A program made the position numbers and the translations under genes. A stretch of DNA of 64,000 nt from Gambelia wislizenii. Its lineage: Eukaryota > Chordata > Lepidosauria > Squamata > Crotaphytidae. Below the pieces are notes generated by a model. The model ran no database searches, had not been told where the DNA came from, and saw only the letters and a list, made by a program, of their open reading frames with translations. Shown in pieces: positions 34,403 to 44,359 of this stretch. The stretch lies in NCBI GenBank assembly GCA_030847615.1, contig JAUMIR010000004.1, positions 234,229,001 through 234,293,000 of the forward strand, written 5' to 3'. Position 1 is the stretch's first letter. Every line of letters begins with the position of its first letter.

Positions 34403-34712
34403 GGATTTTATCAGAGGCAGGAAAATGTGGCAAAAAGCTGCATCCAAAATTGCATCATGAAGATGGGCCAATAGCCCAAAGGGCAAAATTATCAGACACC
34501 CACGTCCTCACCTGTTCCCGGGGTGTAGTGCTGGTGTGGACGAGGTGTCAGTTTTTTATTGATAGGCTAAACCGTCAATAAATAGTAATGCCTTATTAAT
34601 GCTGATGCTACACCCCTGGAACGTGGAACAGCATCATCATCTTATAATTTTGCCCTTTTGTGTTATTGTTGTGCCCTTATGACATGTTTTTTTCATGTGT
34701 CTGATAAAGTCT
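34403..34712. mobile_element. Inverted-repeat element, 310 bp, AAG duplication
   Basis: Left end GGATTTTATCAGAGG, right end GTCTGATAAAGTCT, flanked by AAG on both sides (34400-34402, 34713-34715). The centre 34552-34584 is the shared hairpin (TTTTTTATTGATAGG / CCGTCAATAAATA). The arms around it include GGGGTGTAGTGCTGG versus GATGCTACACCCC. Confidence 0.8.
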
Positions 34713-34715
34713 AAG

Positions 34716-35059
34716 GACTTTTATCCTGCAGCATCTGGTTTGTAGAAATCCCTTCCAGAGTGGTTCTACTGGCTTCCTCACATTTAAGCTTCATGTGAGC
34801 TGCTAAGACGTATTTGTTCATTTATTACACTTTTGTCTTGCAGTCGCTCTACAGAGTAGTTTTATCCTGCTCTTGCTTTTAAAGTATGAAACCAGTCTTT
34901 GATATTTGAACTACTTTTAATGGGTAGTGGAACTGGATTACAGCCTATCCATTTCCTCTGGATCCCATCAGTCCACTGGCAAAACCTCTGGAGTTGGCTT
35001 TTAGGAGGGTTGGAGGATCAAAAGAAGTAGGTCAGAGAGAAAATAAAAAGTATCAACTG
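34716..35059. other. No feature recognised
   Basis: Unique-looking sequence. Confidence 0.4.
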
Positions 35060-36691
35060 CCATAAATCTTTTAAATATTTTATTTTTAAATATTCTAATG
35101 TGGAATAACAACATTAGAAGGGGCAGACACAAGATATGGCCTACATGCATATCTATGGTATGAGAAGAAGATAAAAATTTTAGTAGTCATATTGTTAGAA
35201 ATGCATTGATAAAAATATGGAAAGAGCTTAAAAAACAGATGTACATAAGGTTACCCTCATGGGTATCACCACAAGAAGCTTTCAGAAGGACAGAAATGAT
35301 TGAATTAAATGAATGATGGACATACAAAGATTTAATAAGTTTCCAAGATGGGACACATAGGTTCAAAACTAGAAAAGAACTGGAAGAAGACAATAAAATC
35401 ACTAATTGGTTCCAATATAGACAATTATGGGAAAGATATAATATGGATAAAAACTTATATGGTATAACAAATCAACAGACAGAACTAGATGAAATGATAA
35501 TTGGGAAAAAAGAAATAAGAAATAACAATAACTGAATCATATAAGCTACTATTAAAATTAGATCTGGAATCGTTAGTGATAAAGGAATACACGATCAAAT
35601 GGTCACAGAACATCGGGCATAATATTCTTCTAGAGGATTGGGAAAAATTATGGAAAACTAACATGAGATTCACACCTTGTATGGAATTGAAAGAAAATTG
35701 CTACAAAATGCTATTTCGGTGGTACATGGCCCCACAAAAATTAGCAAAAATGTATAAAGGGACAGTAACAAATTGCTGGAAATGTAAGGAGGTAAATGCT
35801 ACATTTTTTTTCAGATGTGGTGGTCATGTAAATGGGCAAGAAAATTTTGGAATAGCATTCATAATCTTATAAGGAAAATATTGAAAGTAGAGATTAGATT
35901 TAAACCAGAAATTTATCTACTGAACATGTTAGATAAAGATTTTCAAAAAAAAAATAAAAAAAAATCATGAGAATCATGCTTTACATGACCACTACGGTGA
36001 GAATTACATATGCCAGGTACTGGAAACAGAAGGAAATGCCAAATTTAGAGGAATTGATAAATAAATTATGGGAAGTAGCACAGATGGAACAATGCACTTG
36101 CTGGATTAACAACAGATCATCAATTAAGTTTAGGCAGGAGTGGGAAACATTAATAGAATTCTGGAAAGTAGAATGGAGTAAATACGCAATCACTTGCTTC
36201 ACTGTTTAACGATTTAAAATATATACAAATAAAAGGCGAAATAATTGGACAAATAGATTACATAGAGATGTTGAAATGCATCTTGGTTAGATGGTTATGT
36301 GGTAAATCAACTGAGATTTAAACTGAAATAAGGGAGCATAACCATACTTACAGTGTGTGGTAAAGAAATAAGGGGTAAAAAATATTAGAATAATAATAAT
36401 AATAATAATAAAGATAGAAATGAAAAGAAAAATGAGGTAAAATTTAAGAAGGGTCTGCAAAGAATACAAGTTGCAAGTTCAAAACCCTAGGAAAGGAGGT
36501 ATGAAATTTTATAGTTCAATGTACTGTATTGTATGTAATTGTAATAAATGTATAGTTCTTGTATTGTATGTAATTGGATGTAATTGAAAGTAATGTCTTG
36601 TAAATGTCATTGTTTGTTATGGTATGTATGATTTTATTAAATTCTGTAAATAAAATTTTTAAAAAGTAAAATAAATAAATAAATAAATAAA
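35060..36691 (+). mobile_element. L1 LINE 3' end, sense, 5'-truncated
   Basis: Carries the end of ORF2 and a 3' UTR ending in (AAAT)n at about 36666-36692. The (AAT)n tract at about 36390-36412 lies in the 3' UTR. It is the same family as the antisense copy at 28789 (compare the ORF2 endings). The 5' limit is uncertain within about 50 bp and no clear target duplication was found in the AT-rich flanks. Confidence 0.75.
35576..36209 (+). pseudogene. L1 ORF2 C-terminal end, broken
   Basis: Two frames. 35576-35872 contains IKWSQNIGHNILLEDWEKLW and TNCWKCKEVNATFFFRCGGH, the C-terminal Cys motif. 35967-36209 contains VRITYARYWKQKEMPNLEEL, ending at TAA. They are separated by a frame change and an A-run. 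These match the last part of the antisense L1 ORF2. Confidence 0.75.
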
Positions 36692-36954
36692 TATTTAAAG
36701 CGAGTTTTGCATAGGCAAAATTCATCTAGGTTCACATCCAGTCAATAAAGAATGCTTACAGATAGCAAAGGTTTAGCTTTAGATACATGCTTGGCTGTAT
36801 CTTCCCCAAAGAGGCTGCTTTAAGTGTGTAAAGGGGAAACTCACAGACCTTTTTCCTTTCAGCTGCATCTTTTCTGTTGGGTGTGCATTCTTTTCTGTTC
36901 ATTGGGCTTGCTCTCTGCCAAACAGCTGGCCACTTATGAGGCAGACACAGTTCA

Positions 36955-37130
36955 GTAAGAGGCCTTAGCTTGCTGCTCAAGCGCCTGCTCTGCATGCAAA
37001 AAATTGGTTCAGTTCCTGGCATCTCCAATTAAGAAGATGAGGCAGCGGATGAAGATAGGAAGAAGTTCTACATGAGATTTTGGTGATCTGCTGCCAGTCA
37101 AAGTAATTTGTTCTGGGCTAGGTGGACTAA
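36955..37130 (+). mobile_element. tRNA-derived SINE (family 2)
   Basis: GCTGCTCAAGCGCCTGCTCT, GCATGCAAAAAATTGG and TTCAGTTCCTGGCATCTCC show a tRNA-like A box/B box head. The body runs through GATCTGCTGCCAGTC and ends GGGCTAGGTGGACTAAG, known from squamate SINEs. A CACACTA-family MITE begins directly at its end. Confidence 0.6.
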
Positions 37131-37275
37131 GGGCTCTTTCACACTACACAATTATAACACTATATGTGCCATGGCACATATGGAATCACCTAATCTCAAA
37201 ACCAGGGTTCCACAGGATGCAACCATGGAAGTTAAAGTGGAGTCACAGTTATAACTGTGTAGTGTGAAAGGACAC
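37131..37275. mobile_element. Palindromic MITE (CACACTACACAATTATA family), short copy
   Basis: GGGCTCTTTCACACTACAC and the inverted GTGTAGTGTGAAAGGACAC form the ends. The interior is deleted relative to longer copies. Confidence 0.75.
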
Positions 37276-37495
37276 TTATAAGTCTTCTGAGTATATGGCA
37301 GCTTGTTCACTTTTTATACAGCTCTGAAAGTATTTTTGACAAGTTATGTTATCTACCCAAAATTCCCCATCCTCAGTGTCCATGCTGGCTGTGGGTTTCT
37401 GATTGTGGGTTGTAGTCCAAATAGGCAGCTTTCCTGAATTTTTTGATTTGATGCCTCAAGGCTTCAATATCAGTTGTAAAATGGACATAAATGTA

Positions 37496-37499
37496 TATC

Positions 37500-37533
<34 letters not shown>

Positions 37534-37555
37534 ATCTATCTATCTATCTATCTCT
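37496..37555 (+). repeat. (ATCT)n microsatellite
   Basis: About 14 ATCT units with one interruption. Confidence 0.95.
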
Positions 37556-37747
37556 ATTTAAAAACTAGTCAAATCCAATTGACATTTTTTTTAAAAAAAG
37601 ATGTAAAATGTGCCTCATGGGTGGGGGGCACGACATTTTAGTGTCCTTGATGATGATGATGCCAAATTCCAAATTTCTCTTCCTTGCAGAAGGATATTTA
37701 CAATCCATGACTATGTGGGACACAAGATTATGTTTTTGTGTCAGGGA

Positions 37748-38103
37748 TGGTAAATCTTTGGCCTTTTAGATGATTTCAGTCCTTTTAATGTTATACACTT
37801 ATCGTGCTATATTGTATTTTAACTGCCATAGCAATACCCTATAGGGAATGCTGGAGTAAGAAGTTTAGGGACAAGCATTTAGAGTTCTCAGCCACAGAGA
37901 GTTCTTGTTCTTCAGCAAACTATAAATCCCAGGATTCCATAGGATGCAGCCATGGCAGTTACAGTGGAATCACAGAGTTATATTTGTGTGGTATGAAAGA
38001 ACCACTGAACTACACCTTCCATGACCCCTCACCAAAATCCATGCTAGCTGGGGCTTCTAGCAGTTGAAGTCCCAAGTAACTAAAAGGCCAAAAGTTCCCC
38101 ACC
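37748..38103. mobile_element. Short palindromic MITE with a second MITE nested in it
   Basis: Outer arms GGTAAATCTTTGGCCTTTTA and CTAAAAGGCCAAAAGTTCCC are complementary and bracket the ACTACA..TCC type MITE. Bases about 37786-38003 between them are a CACACTA-family MITE (TAACTGCCATAGCAATACCC paired with CCATGGCAGTTACAGTG). A related diverged fragment is at 37355-37440. Confidence 0.55.
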
Positions 38104-39182
38104 TCTGTGTTATATGTTACTTTATTGCCCAGCTCTGCCGCAACCAATGATGATATCCCCAACAAATATGCCCTTTTTCCTATTTTTTTTCTATGAGCCC
38201 CAGTTCTCCCCATAGATCCAGCTTGTTTTCTTTCTTTCCAGCCCCCTTGCTTCCATTCCCAGCCCCTGTTGTACATCTGGGTGACATGAAAGATAATTGC
38301 AGGACACTTACATTTCTGATAAACTATGGTTTCCCGTTCTCCCCAACCCTTTGAAGTTTCAGACAGTTTCATGATAATTGATAATCTAATCTCTGTTGAG
38401 CTCTTTTTTGGGGGCTGTGGGGGGAGGAAGGGATTTCTGTTAGTGACTGCTCTGGAATAGCAACTAAAGGAAAATATTACAGCATAAGTATTGATTTCTG
38501 CATGCAGAGGTCACTGTGTGGGGATTACACTTTTATCACACAAGGTGAAGTGTTGGCAAGATCCTAATAATAACTACTGAGCACTAGTTAAATATGGGGG
38601 CCAGGGGGAGGAAAACAATCTTTTATTCTTAGTACCTCAAGGCTATACATGGCAATTACTATTGCGGAGGCAATAAAGAAGTTGTTAATTACAGGTTTTA
38701 TACCCTTGTAGCCCAAAGTAGGAATGAAAGGACTAAAGGTTACAGAATGAAAACTGAAGAAAGAAAGTTATAGTTGTTGTGTTTCCTTTGCAAGAGGAAT
38801 AATTTACTATGGCATAAGGAGTTTGGGGCCCAATAAATAAGCAAACAAAAGTACATGTAACCCAGCTTAGGGAGCATAAAAGAGACTGGATGTTGCTGTA
38901 TATGTATGAATAGCCTCCATGTTTTTACCTTAATTAAAAGAGCAATATAACTGTATTGCACATAAGACAAAATCCTGTGTGCATTATTCATTCATTGCTG
39001 TATAGACACTGTGCCTCCAGATTTTGAGCGGGGGGGATATGATCCTAAGATTACTTAACAGTCAATATATACACTTTTGAGAATGTCAACAGAGTAGATC
39101 TGTGTGGAGGTTTAGCACATGGCTGAGGCATCTCCGTAATATAGGCAGTCTATATTTGGGATCAGGCGCTACAAATAGAATT
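38104..39182. other. No feature recognised
   Basis: No coding or named repeat signal. Confidence 0.4.
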
Positions 39183-39215
39183 GTTGTTGCGTGCCTTCAA
39201 GTCGTTTGTGAGTTA
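39183..39215 (-). repeat. SINE family 1 tail fragment
   Basis: TTGTTGCGTGCCTTCAAGTC matches the tail of the family 1 SINEs. Only about 30 bp remain. Confidence 0.55.
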
Positions 39216-39251
39216 TACCTTGTCATTTTAGCTTTTGTTGGAATTCACTTA

Positions 39252-39650
39252 GGACTTTTTCGGACAAGTAAAATGCAGCGCAAGCAGACTCGCCACGTTG
39301 CGAGGCTGCAGCGCTGCAGGGCGTCCCTTTCAGATGACGCCCGTCCCTGCCGGTACTGTTGCGGTACCGCAGGGACATTTGAGTGTAATATTTTGGTGAT
39401 TTTTATTCACAATCATGCCATTGTCCTGTCATGAATACAGTGTCAATGGTTGGTCCTGCCAGAACACTTTTGGGTGGGATTGCAAGAACACGGTAGGCTA
39501 CCCTCTTTTTATGAACCTCCCTGGGTTACTTGTCATTTTTTAAAGACTGTTTATGTGCTTTTAAACACTTTTTTGGTGTATTTTTTTTCTTTTTTGAATT
39601 TCTATAAGTGGGAAAATTTAATGGGAAAATTAGTAGATTGCGCTGGTCTC
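39252..39650. mobile_element. Mosaic arm of palindromic elements (GGACTTTTTCGGAC)
   Basis: Starts GGACTTTTTCGGAC after TTA. 39252-39412 matches one arm of the 52902-53230 palindrome (GCCACGTTGCGAGGCTGCAG, CCCTGCCGGTACTGTTGCGG). From about 39413 it instead matches the reverse arm of the 55567-56133 element (ATGAATACAGTGTCAATGG, CTCTTTTTATGAACCTCCC). No right terminus was found. Confidence 0.65.
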
Positions 39651-39680
39651 ATATTATGACAGTCACAAGCCCTAGGCCAT

Positions 39681-39903
39681 GGCCTTCAATGTATCCACAC
39701 TGCATAGTTATAGAAATCTGATACCAATTTAACTGCCATACAATTCCAACTGCCTATGGAATCCTAGGATGTAGTTTGGTGTGGAGTTTAGAATTCTGTA
39801 GTTTACTTAGCAGAGAATTTTGCCTCATGAAACTAGAAATTCCAGGATTCCATAGCAGGGAGCCATCAAAGTCCTATATTTGTATAATGTAAATAGGCCC
39901 TGG
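39681..39903. mobile_element. Palindromic MITE (CACACTACACAATTATA family), old copy
   Basis: CCACACTGCATAGTTATAG ... CTATGGAATCCTAGGATGTA pairs with GGATTCCATAGCAGGGAGCC ... TATAATGTAAATAGGCCC. Confidence 0.65.
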
Positions 39904-40030
39904 TTAGCTTGCTTGAACACTGCCCTAGATTTGTACAATTAGCAAACACATATAGGTAAAGAGCCAGTTTTTCCATGGATCACTTGAGTAGGATTCATAG
40001 ATCATTATTGCTCTGTGGATTATAGACTGA

Positions 40031-40594
40031 TGATATTATCAGACTAGTGTCTAAAAATGCTGTAATTCCATGAATGAAGATAGTGGGAACATCATGGCAT
40101 TATAACAGTTATTATCACATGTAGCTGTAATCATGCAAAAGAAATGCACGACAACTACTAATGCTTTAAGAATGGGAGTCTACTTCTGTGATTTGGTATG
40201 GCCGATTTTTCAAAGGTCCTTGCAAGAAGATGCTTAAAACTCCCCAAATCCCTTAATTAACAAAGTTAATGAACACACAAGCACTGCAACAAACCTAAAA
40301 ACGTGCAAACTAAATGGGACAGGTCGTTAAAAAAAGTATTCTGTGCTTCATTTTCGCATTCTCACCTGCAGGTTTTCTCACTGAGGACCGCCCATTCACG
40401 CTGTAATCTCATGATTACAATGGGATGTGGTTTCGCATGCAGTCAATACCCCCCCCCCACGCCTTATTGACTATCTATTCATGGATTGTCCCATGAAGTG
40501 CAAATAATGCTTTTTTCATGGCTGGAGCATGGAATAAAAATGGTAAGACAGCAACATTGTGCAATAGCAGGGCCTATTCGCGCTACCCTGATGT

Positions 40595-40637
<43 letters not shown>

Positions 40638-40912
40638 CTTTTCTTCACAAACGAAGATTCAGAAAGGACTCATCCCGCGCTTTCTGCAAGCGCGCTGATG
40701 ACTAAAAAGGCCAATCCAAGATAAACAAGTCTGGTTGCAGAAAGCACAGCAGAAGGTCTCCTTGGGTGATGTTTTTGGGTTGTGATTCTTTCTGCATTGT
40801 CGTTTCTCTTCAAGACTTGTTCAGCGTGAGTTCTCAAATAAGGCTGCAGCATTGTGGATAGTGCGTCTCCATGCTTGTAATCCCATGTTTTTTGCCATGT
40901 CTTATAGTGTCC
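40031..40912. mobile_element. Inverted-repeat element with TGA duplication, split by a LINE tail
   Basis: Homologous to 9290-9911 (TCAGACTAGTGTCTA-AAATGCTGTAATTCC). Ends TGATATTATCAGACTAG and TGTCTTATAGTGTCC, flanked by TGA on both sides (40028-40030, 40913-40915). The LINE 3' end at 40597-40875 was inserted later. Confidence 0.75.
40597..40875 (-). mobile_element. Non-LTR retrotransposon 3' end with (TC)n tail
   Basis: Same family as 18622 and 28339. The element's 3' tail appears on the plus strand as (TC)19 at 40597-40634, followed by the C2H2-like ORF end. It contains the uninterrupted site used as empty reference for the palindrome at 52902. Confidence 0.7.
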
Positions 40913-40990
40913 TGAGAAACTCTATAATAGATGTTTACCTTGAATGGGATTAGGTAAATATGCTAGGAAACAACATACATTAGACATATA

Positions 40991-41150
40991 GGAGATTTTC
41001 AGACGGGGGGAAAAAAGCCTGTGGAGGTAGGGAGAGAAACAGGGTTGTTCTGCTTCCAGCGCTCCATTTCACATGCCCCCATCCTTCTCCCGACCTCCAT
41101 TTGTTCTCCCTCTGTCCTGCTTTCATTTTCCTTCCACTATTTTTTACTAA
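40991..41150. mobile_element. Single arm of a GGAGATTTTCAGACGGG palindromic element
   Basis: GGAGATTTTCAGACGGGGGG then sequence matching the arm of the nested palindrome at 19805-20156 (CACATGCCCCCATCCTTCT, CTATTTTTTACTAACGGAG). The second arm is absent. Confidence 0.55.
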
Positions 41151-41384
41151 CGGAGTTTGAGGTTGCTTCCAGGTATCAGTTTTCCCCAGCATTTCTCCAT
41201 CATTGATTGTGGGTAACCAATACTGGGGCATCTAATAGCATGCAGAGTAGCTATGTTAAAAAGATAATAGAAAAGGTTACTACTATTTTTGCATTTTTGA
41301 TGTGAGAAAATGCACTTTAATAACAATACACAAATATCTTGTAAGATAGACCATTATACCGTGGCTTGAGAGAGATGTGTGGCT

Positions 41385-41470
41385 CTCCAGATGTTGTTGG
41401 ATTGCTGCTCCCAATTTCCCTGTTTCCATTGGCTATGTTGATTAGGGCTGATAGGATAGCAGTCAAACAA
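41385..41470. repeat. Short palindromic MITE fragment
   Basis: CTCCAGATGTTGTTGGATTG and the weakly complementary GATAGCAGTCAAACAATTG, of the same type as 50345-50440. Confidence 0.4.
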
Positions 41471-43083
41471 TTGAAAGTGCACCCCAGCATAAACAGCAAG
41501 TATCACTGGTTGCAGGTTCACTGCTGTACTATGACACTGAGGATGCCTTAGACCTAAAGAGTAGCGCTCTTAATGTTAAGATGTCTAATGAATGGTTTGC
41601 AATAATCCATACTGTTGTTGACAGTGGAGAATACTTTAGGATATAATGTATGTAGACTCTGAAAATGATTTTTTTTTTTTGCTGTCCTGAATGGTAAGCA
41701 ATACTCATGAGAATAACTTCTTGTTCATTGCACTGTACTTTAAGAGTATGCGGGGCGGGGCAGGGGGGACTAATGTGATTGTCCACATAGTGAGATGAAT
41801 AAATATATGCATACTCACACCCCACAAAATTCACACATACATAATGAGGGTAAAATTAAACTCTTTTGAGATGTAGCCCATTGATTAAAACTCAACAGAC
41901 CTCTGCAATTATGACTGCTAATACCACTGGCTCATAAAACATTCACAATGAGCAGCAGAAATCAGGAAATGTTCCTCTACTCTTCTTGCTCAGGATCAGA
42001 TGCCATTATGAGTGGGTATCAAAAAAAACTGGGCTAACAATTTGTTAACTAAAGGGAGGGGGGTTGTGCTAGCTTTGCCAGATTTAATATCATTAATTTT
42101 TTTATTGAATTGACACAAAGTGTTACACAAGATATTGTTGATGATAACACTGAAAGGTACAAGATACAAGGAGGTAGTCACTTGATCCAAGCCATCTGTT
42201 AAGCAGTCCTCAAGAAGTCATTTAAAAACACACACCAATTAGTTATACTGTATTTCTAAGTAGTTAATTACTGTTACTTTTTTTTTTTTAAAGTCAGTCT
42301 TTAGTTTCCTGTTTCTCCAACTAAATATTTACTTTTAATTACTGGGGAAAAAAAAATCTGAATGCTACAGGCCACTGTTTTATGCCCAATGGGGAAGGCT
42401 GACCCAGTGCAGGTAACATGCACTGTATTTAAAATACACAGAAATGTCTCTTGACAAGAATGTCAGCATTCTTGTAGGACACATGTAGAGCACAAGAACT
42501 CTTTAAAAAGCTTATAACTTTCCTGAAAGCAGGGAACAGTTTTAATGCATGATTTCTCCTACAAATCTAAGGTTGCTTTAGTTCTGACTAAATTATGTAA
42601 AGAAGTAAATACTTCATTTTAATATGAGTCCAGTGCTGATGAAATGGAAAGTGATGCTCCCTTGCATGAAAATTCAGGTTGTATTCATTCACATAAAGAT
42701 GGCATGTCCTTTCTAAATGTTTTGGCATTGATCAAAGGAAAGAAAATGTTTCATATGGCCTCATTCCCCATGGGGCAGGCCCCTTGGTTTCACTCTGTGG
42801 TGCAGAAGTGGTGCTATGGTTTTTGATCTTTTGCTTGATATGAGCTGTAATGTGTATAGACAGTGAAGTAGCCCCCAAAGGATTATATCAGGTCAGTGTA
42901 GCATCTTCCATTCCAAATACTCTTTAATTGGTAGTTTCCCTAGGCACTGAATGTCTAATATCCACTTTAATATAGAGGCTTTGAATAAAATTAAATATTT
43001 TGCAGTGCCACAGGTAGATTACAATTTAAAGGGATATCCTCACTTTACAACAAATATCCTCTATGCTGACCATCTAATTAGGA
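41471..43083. other. No feature recognised
   Basis: AT-rich with poly-T and poly-A runs (41671-41681, 42279-42290). No coding or named repeat. Confidence 0.4.
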
Positions 43084-43150
43084 AAGTGGACTGTTGCCTT
43101 ATATTGAATCTGATTATTGGTTCATCTAGCTCAGTATTGTTCACACCAGG
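43084..43150 (-). repeat. Probable SINE family 2 fragment
   Basis: GCCTTATATTGAATCTGATT and TCATCTAGCTCAGTATTGTT follow the tail pattern of the family 2 SINE. A related sense tail piece may be at 63413-63470. Confidence 0.4.
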
Positions 43151-43701
43151 TGTGGGCAGCTTCCAGAAGTCCAGAGGCTGCACCTCTCCTCCAGCATCTC
43201 AGAAGTTTACACCTGTCTGACTCCTGTGTTCCAACACCACTGATTTTCTTCTCTCTCAAAGGGCCAATTGTGTTCTCTAGTGAAATGGTCAGTCATATTG
43301 CTGCATTTCTGTCCCTTCCCCAGCTTGTTTTAGGCCAGTAGATCAGTAGGTGGCTTCCCCCCATAAAACTGGATGTTGCTAGATTACCCTTTTGGAGGAA
43401 TTGTTTTCCAGGATGTGAGGTGGTATGGGGAGGGGGGGCAAGAGCTGAAGAGAGGGGGAGAAACCCTGGTACCCTCTTCCCACCATTTTATGCTAGTTGA
43501 TAGCAGCTGTCCAGAATTTCAGACTGCATTCTCTCTGTCCTACCTTTCACACTGCACAATTATAGCACTATGATTCCACTTTAACTGATATACCTGTTTC
43601 CTATGGAATCCTGGAATCTGCAGTTTAGGAATGGGTATCTAGAATTCTTCCCCAAAGAGAGCTAGTACTTCCTCAAACTAAAGTCTCCAGGATGCCCTAG
43701 A

Positions 43702-44300
43702 CAGTGGTTCTTAACCTGTGGTCTGCGGACCCCCAGGGAGTTATGATGTCCTCACAGGGGGTGCACAAAGGCTTGAAGGCTGCTCAGCCAACATGATAGG
43801 AGCCAAGGCCAATCCTAGCTGGCTTGGTCTGTGCATTGCCATTCAATCTGCTCCAGCCACAAACATAAAGGAAGAAGCAGGAGAAAAGTCCCCCCCCCCT
43901 CACCAGGGCCTCTGAGGAAAGGTTTAATGGATGGTCTACAGTTGTCCCTCCATATCCATGGATTTGGTATCCACGGATATAAGTATTCACGGCTTGAAAA
44001 TATTCTTAAAAAAATAATAATCCAAAAAGCAAACCTTGATTTTGCCATCCTATCCAAGGGACACCATTTTGCTATGCTATTGCATATAATGAGACTTGAG
44101 TATTCATGGATTTTGGTGTCCACGGGGAATCCTGAAACCAAACCTCAGCGAATATGAAGGGACAACTGTAATTGTATTATTATTATTATTATTATTATTA
44201 TTTGTTAGGATTTTAAATTTTGAGTTAAGTCTTGGGGGTCCACAGCAAAAAAAAGATATTTAAAGGGGGTCCCTGGTAAAGAAAAGATTAAGATCCATTA
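43702..44300. mobile_element. hAT-like non-autonomous element
   Basis: Starts CAGTGGTTCTTAACCTGTGG and ends with an inverted, decayed partner (GATTAAGATCCATTA). Flanks GCCCTAGA and CCCTAGGA suggest an original 8-bp duplication. The CAGTGGTTCT-AACC terminus resembles vertebrate hAT elements such as SPIN relatives. It carries a nested TA-flanked MITE and a (TTA)n tract. Confidence 0.6.
43939..44168. mobile_element. TA-flanked MITE (CAGTTGTCCCTC), 230 bp
   Basis: CAGTTGTCCCTCCATATCC and ATATGAAGGGACAACTG are inverted ends with TA on both sides. It is highly similar to 12426-12659 and the third level of nesting here. A (TTA)n tract follows at about 44174-44200. Confidence 0.8.
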
Positions 44301-44359
44301 CCCTAGGATGTTGCCATGGCAGTTATAGTGCTATATTTGGGTAACATGACTAGGTCCCT

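Larger units (their letters stand above)
43541..44359. mobile_element. Palindromic MITE split by a hAT-like element
   Basis: Left arm (CTTTCACACTGCACAATTAT ... AGGATGCCCTAG) and right arm (CCCTAGGATGTTGCCATGG ... GTAACATGACTAGGTCCC) are one CACACTA-family MITE. 43702-44300 separates them, with CCCTAG repeated at both junctions. Confidence 0.7.

Noticed and set aside
40486..40724. Leu/Ser repeat proteins across the (TC)n tract
   Set aside because: They are translation of a microsatellite that forms the tail of a LINE insertion.
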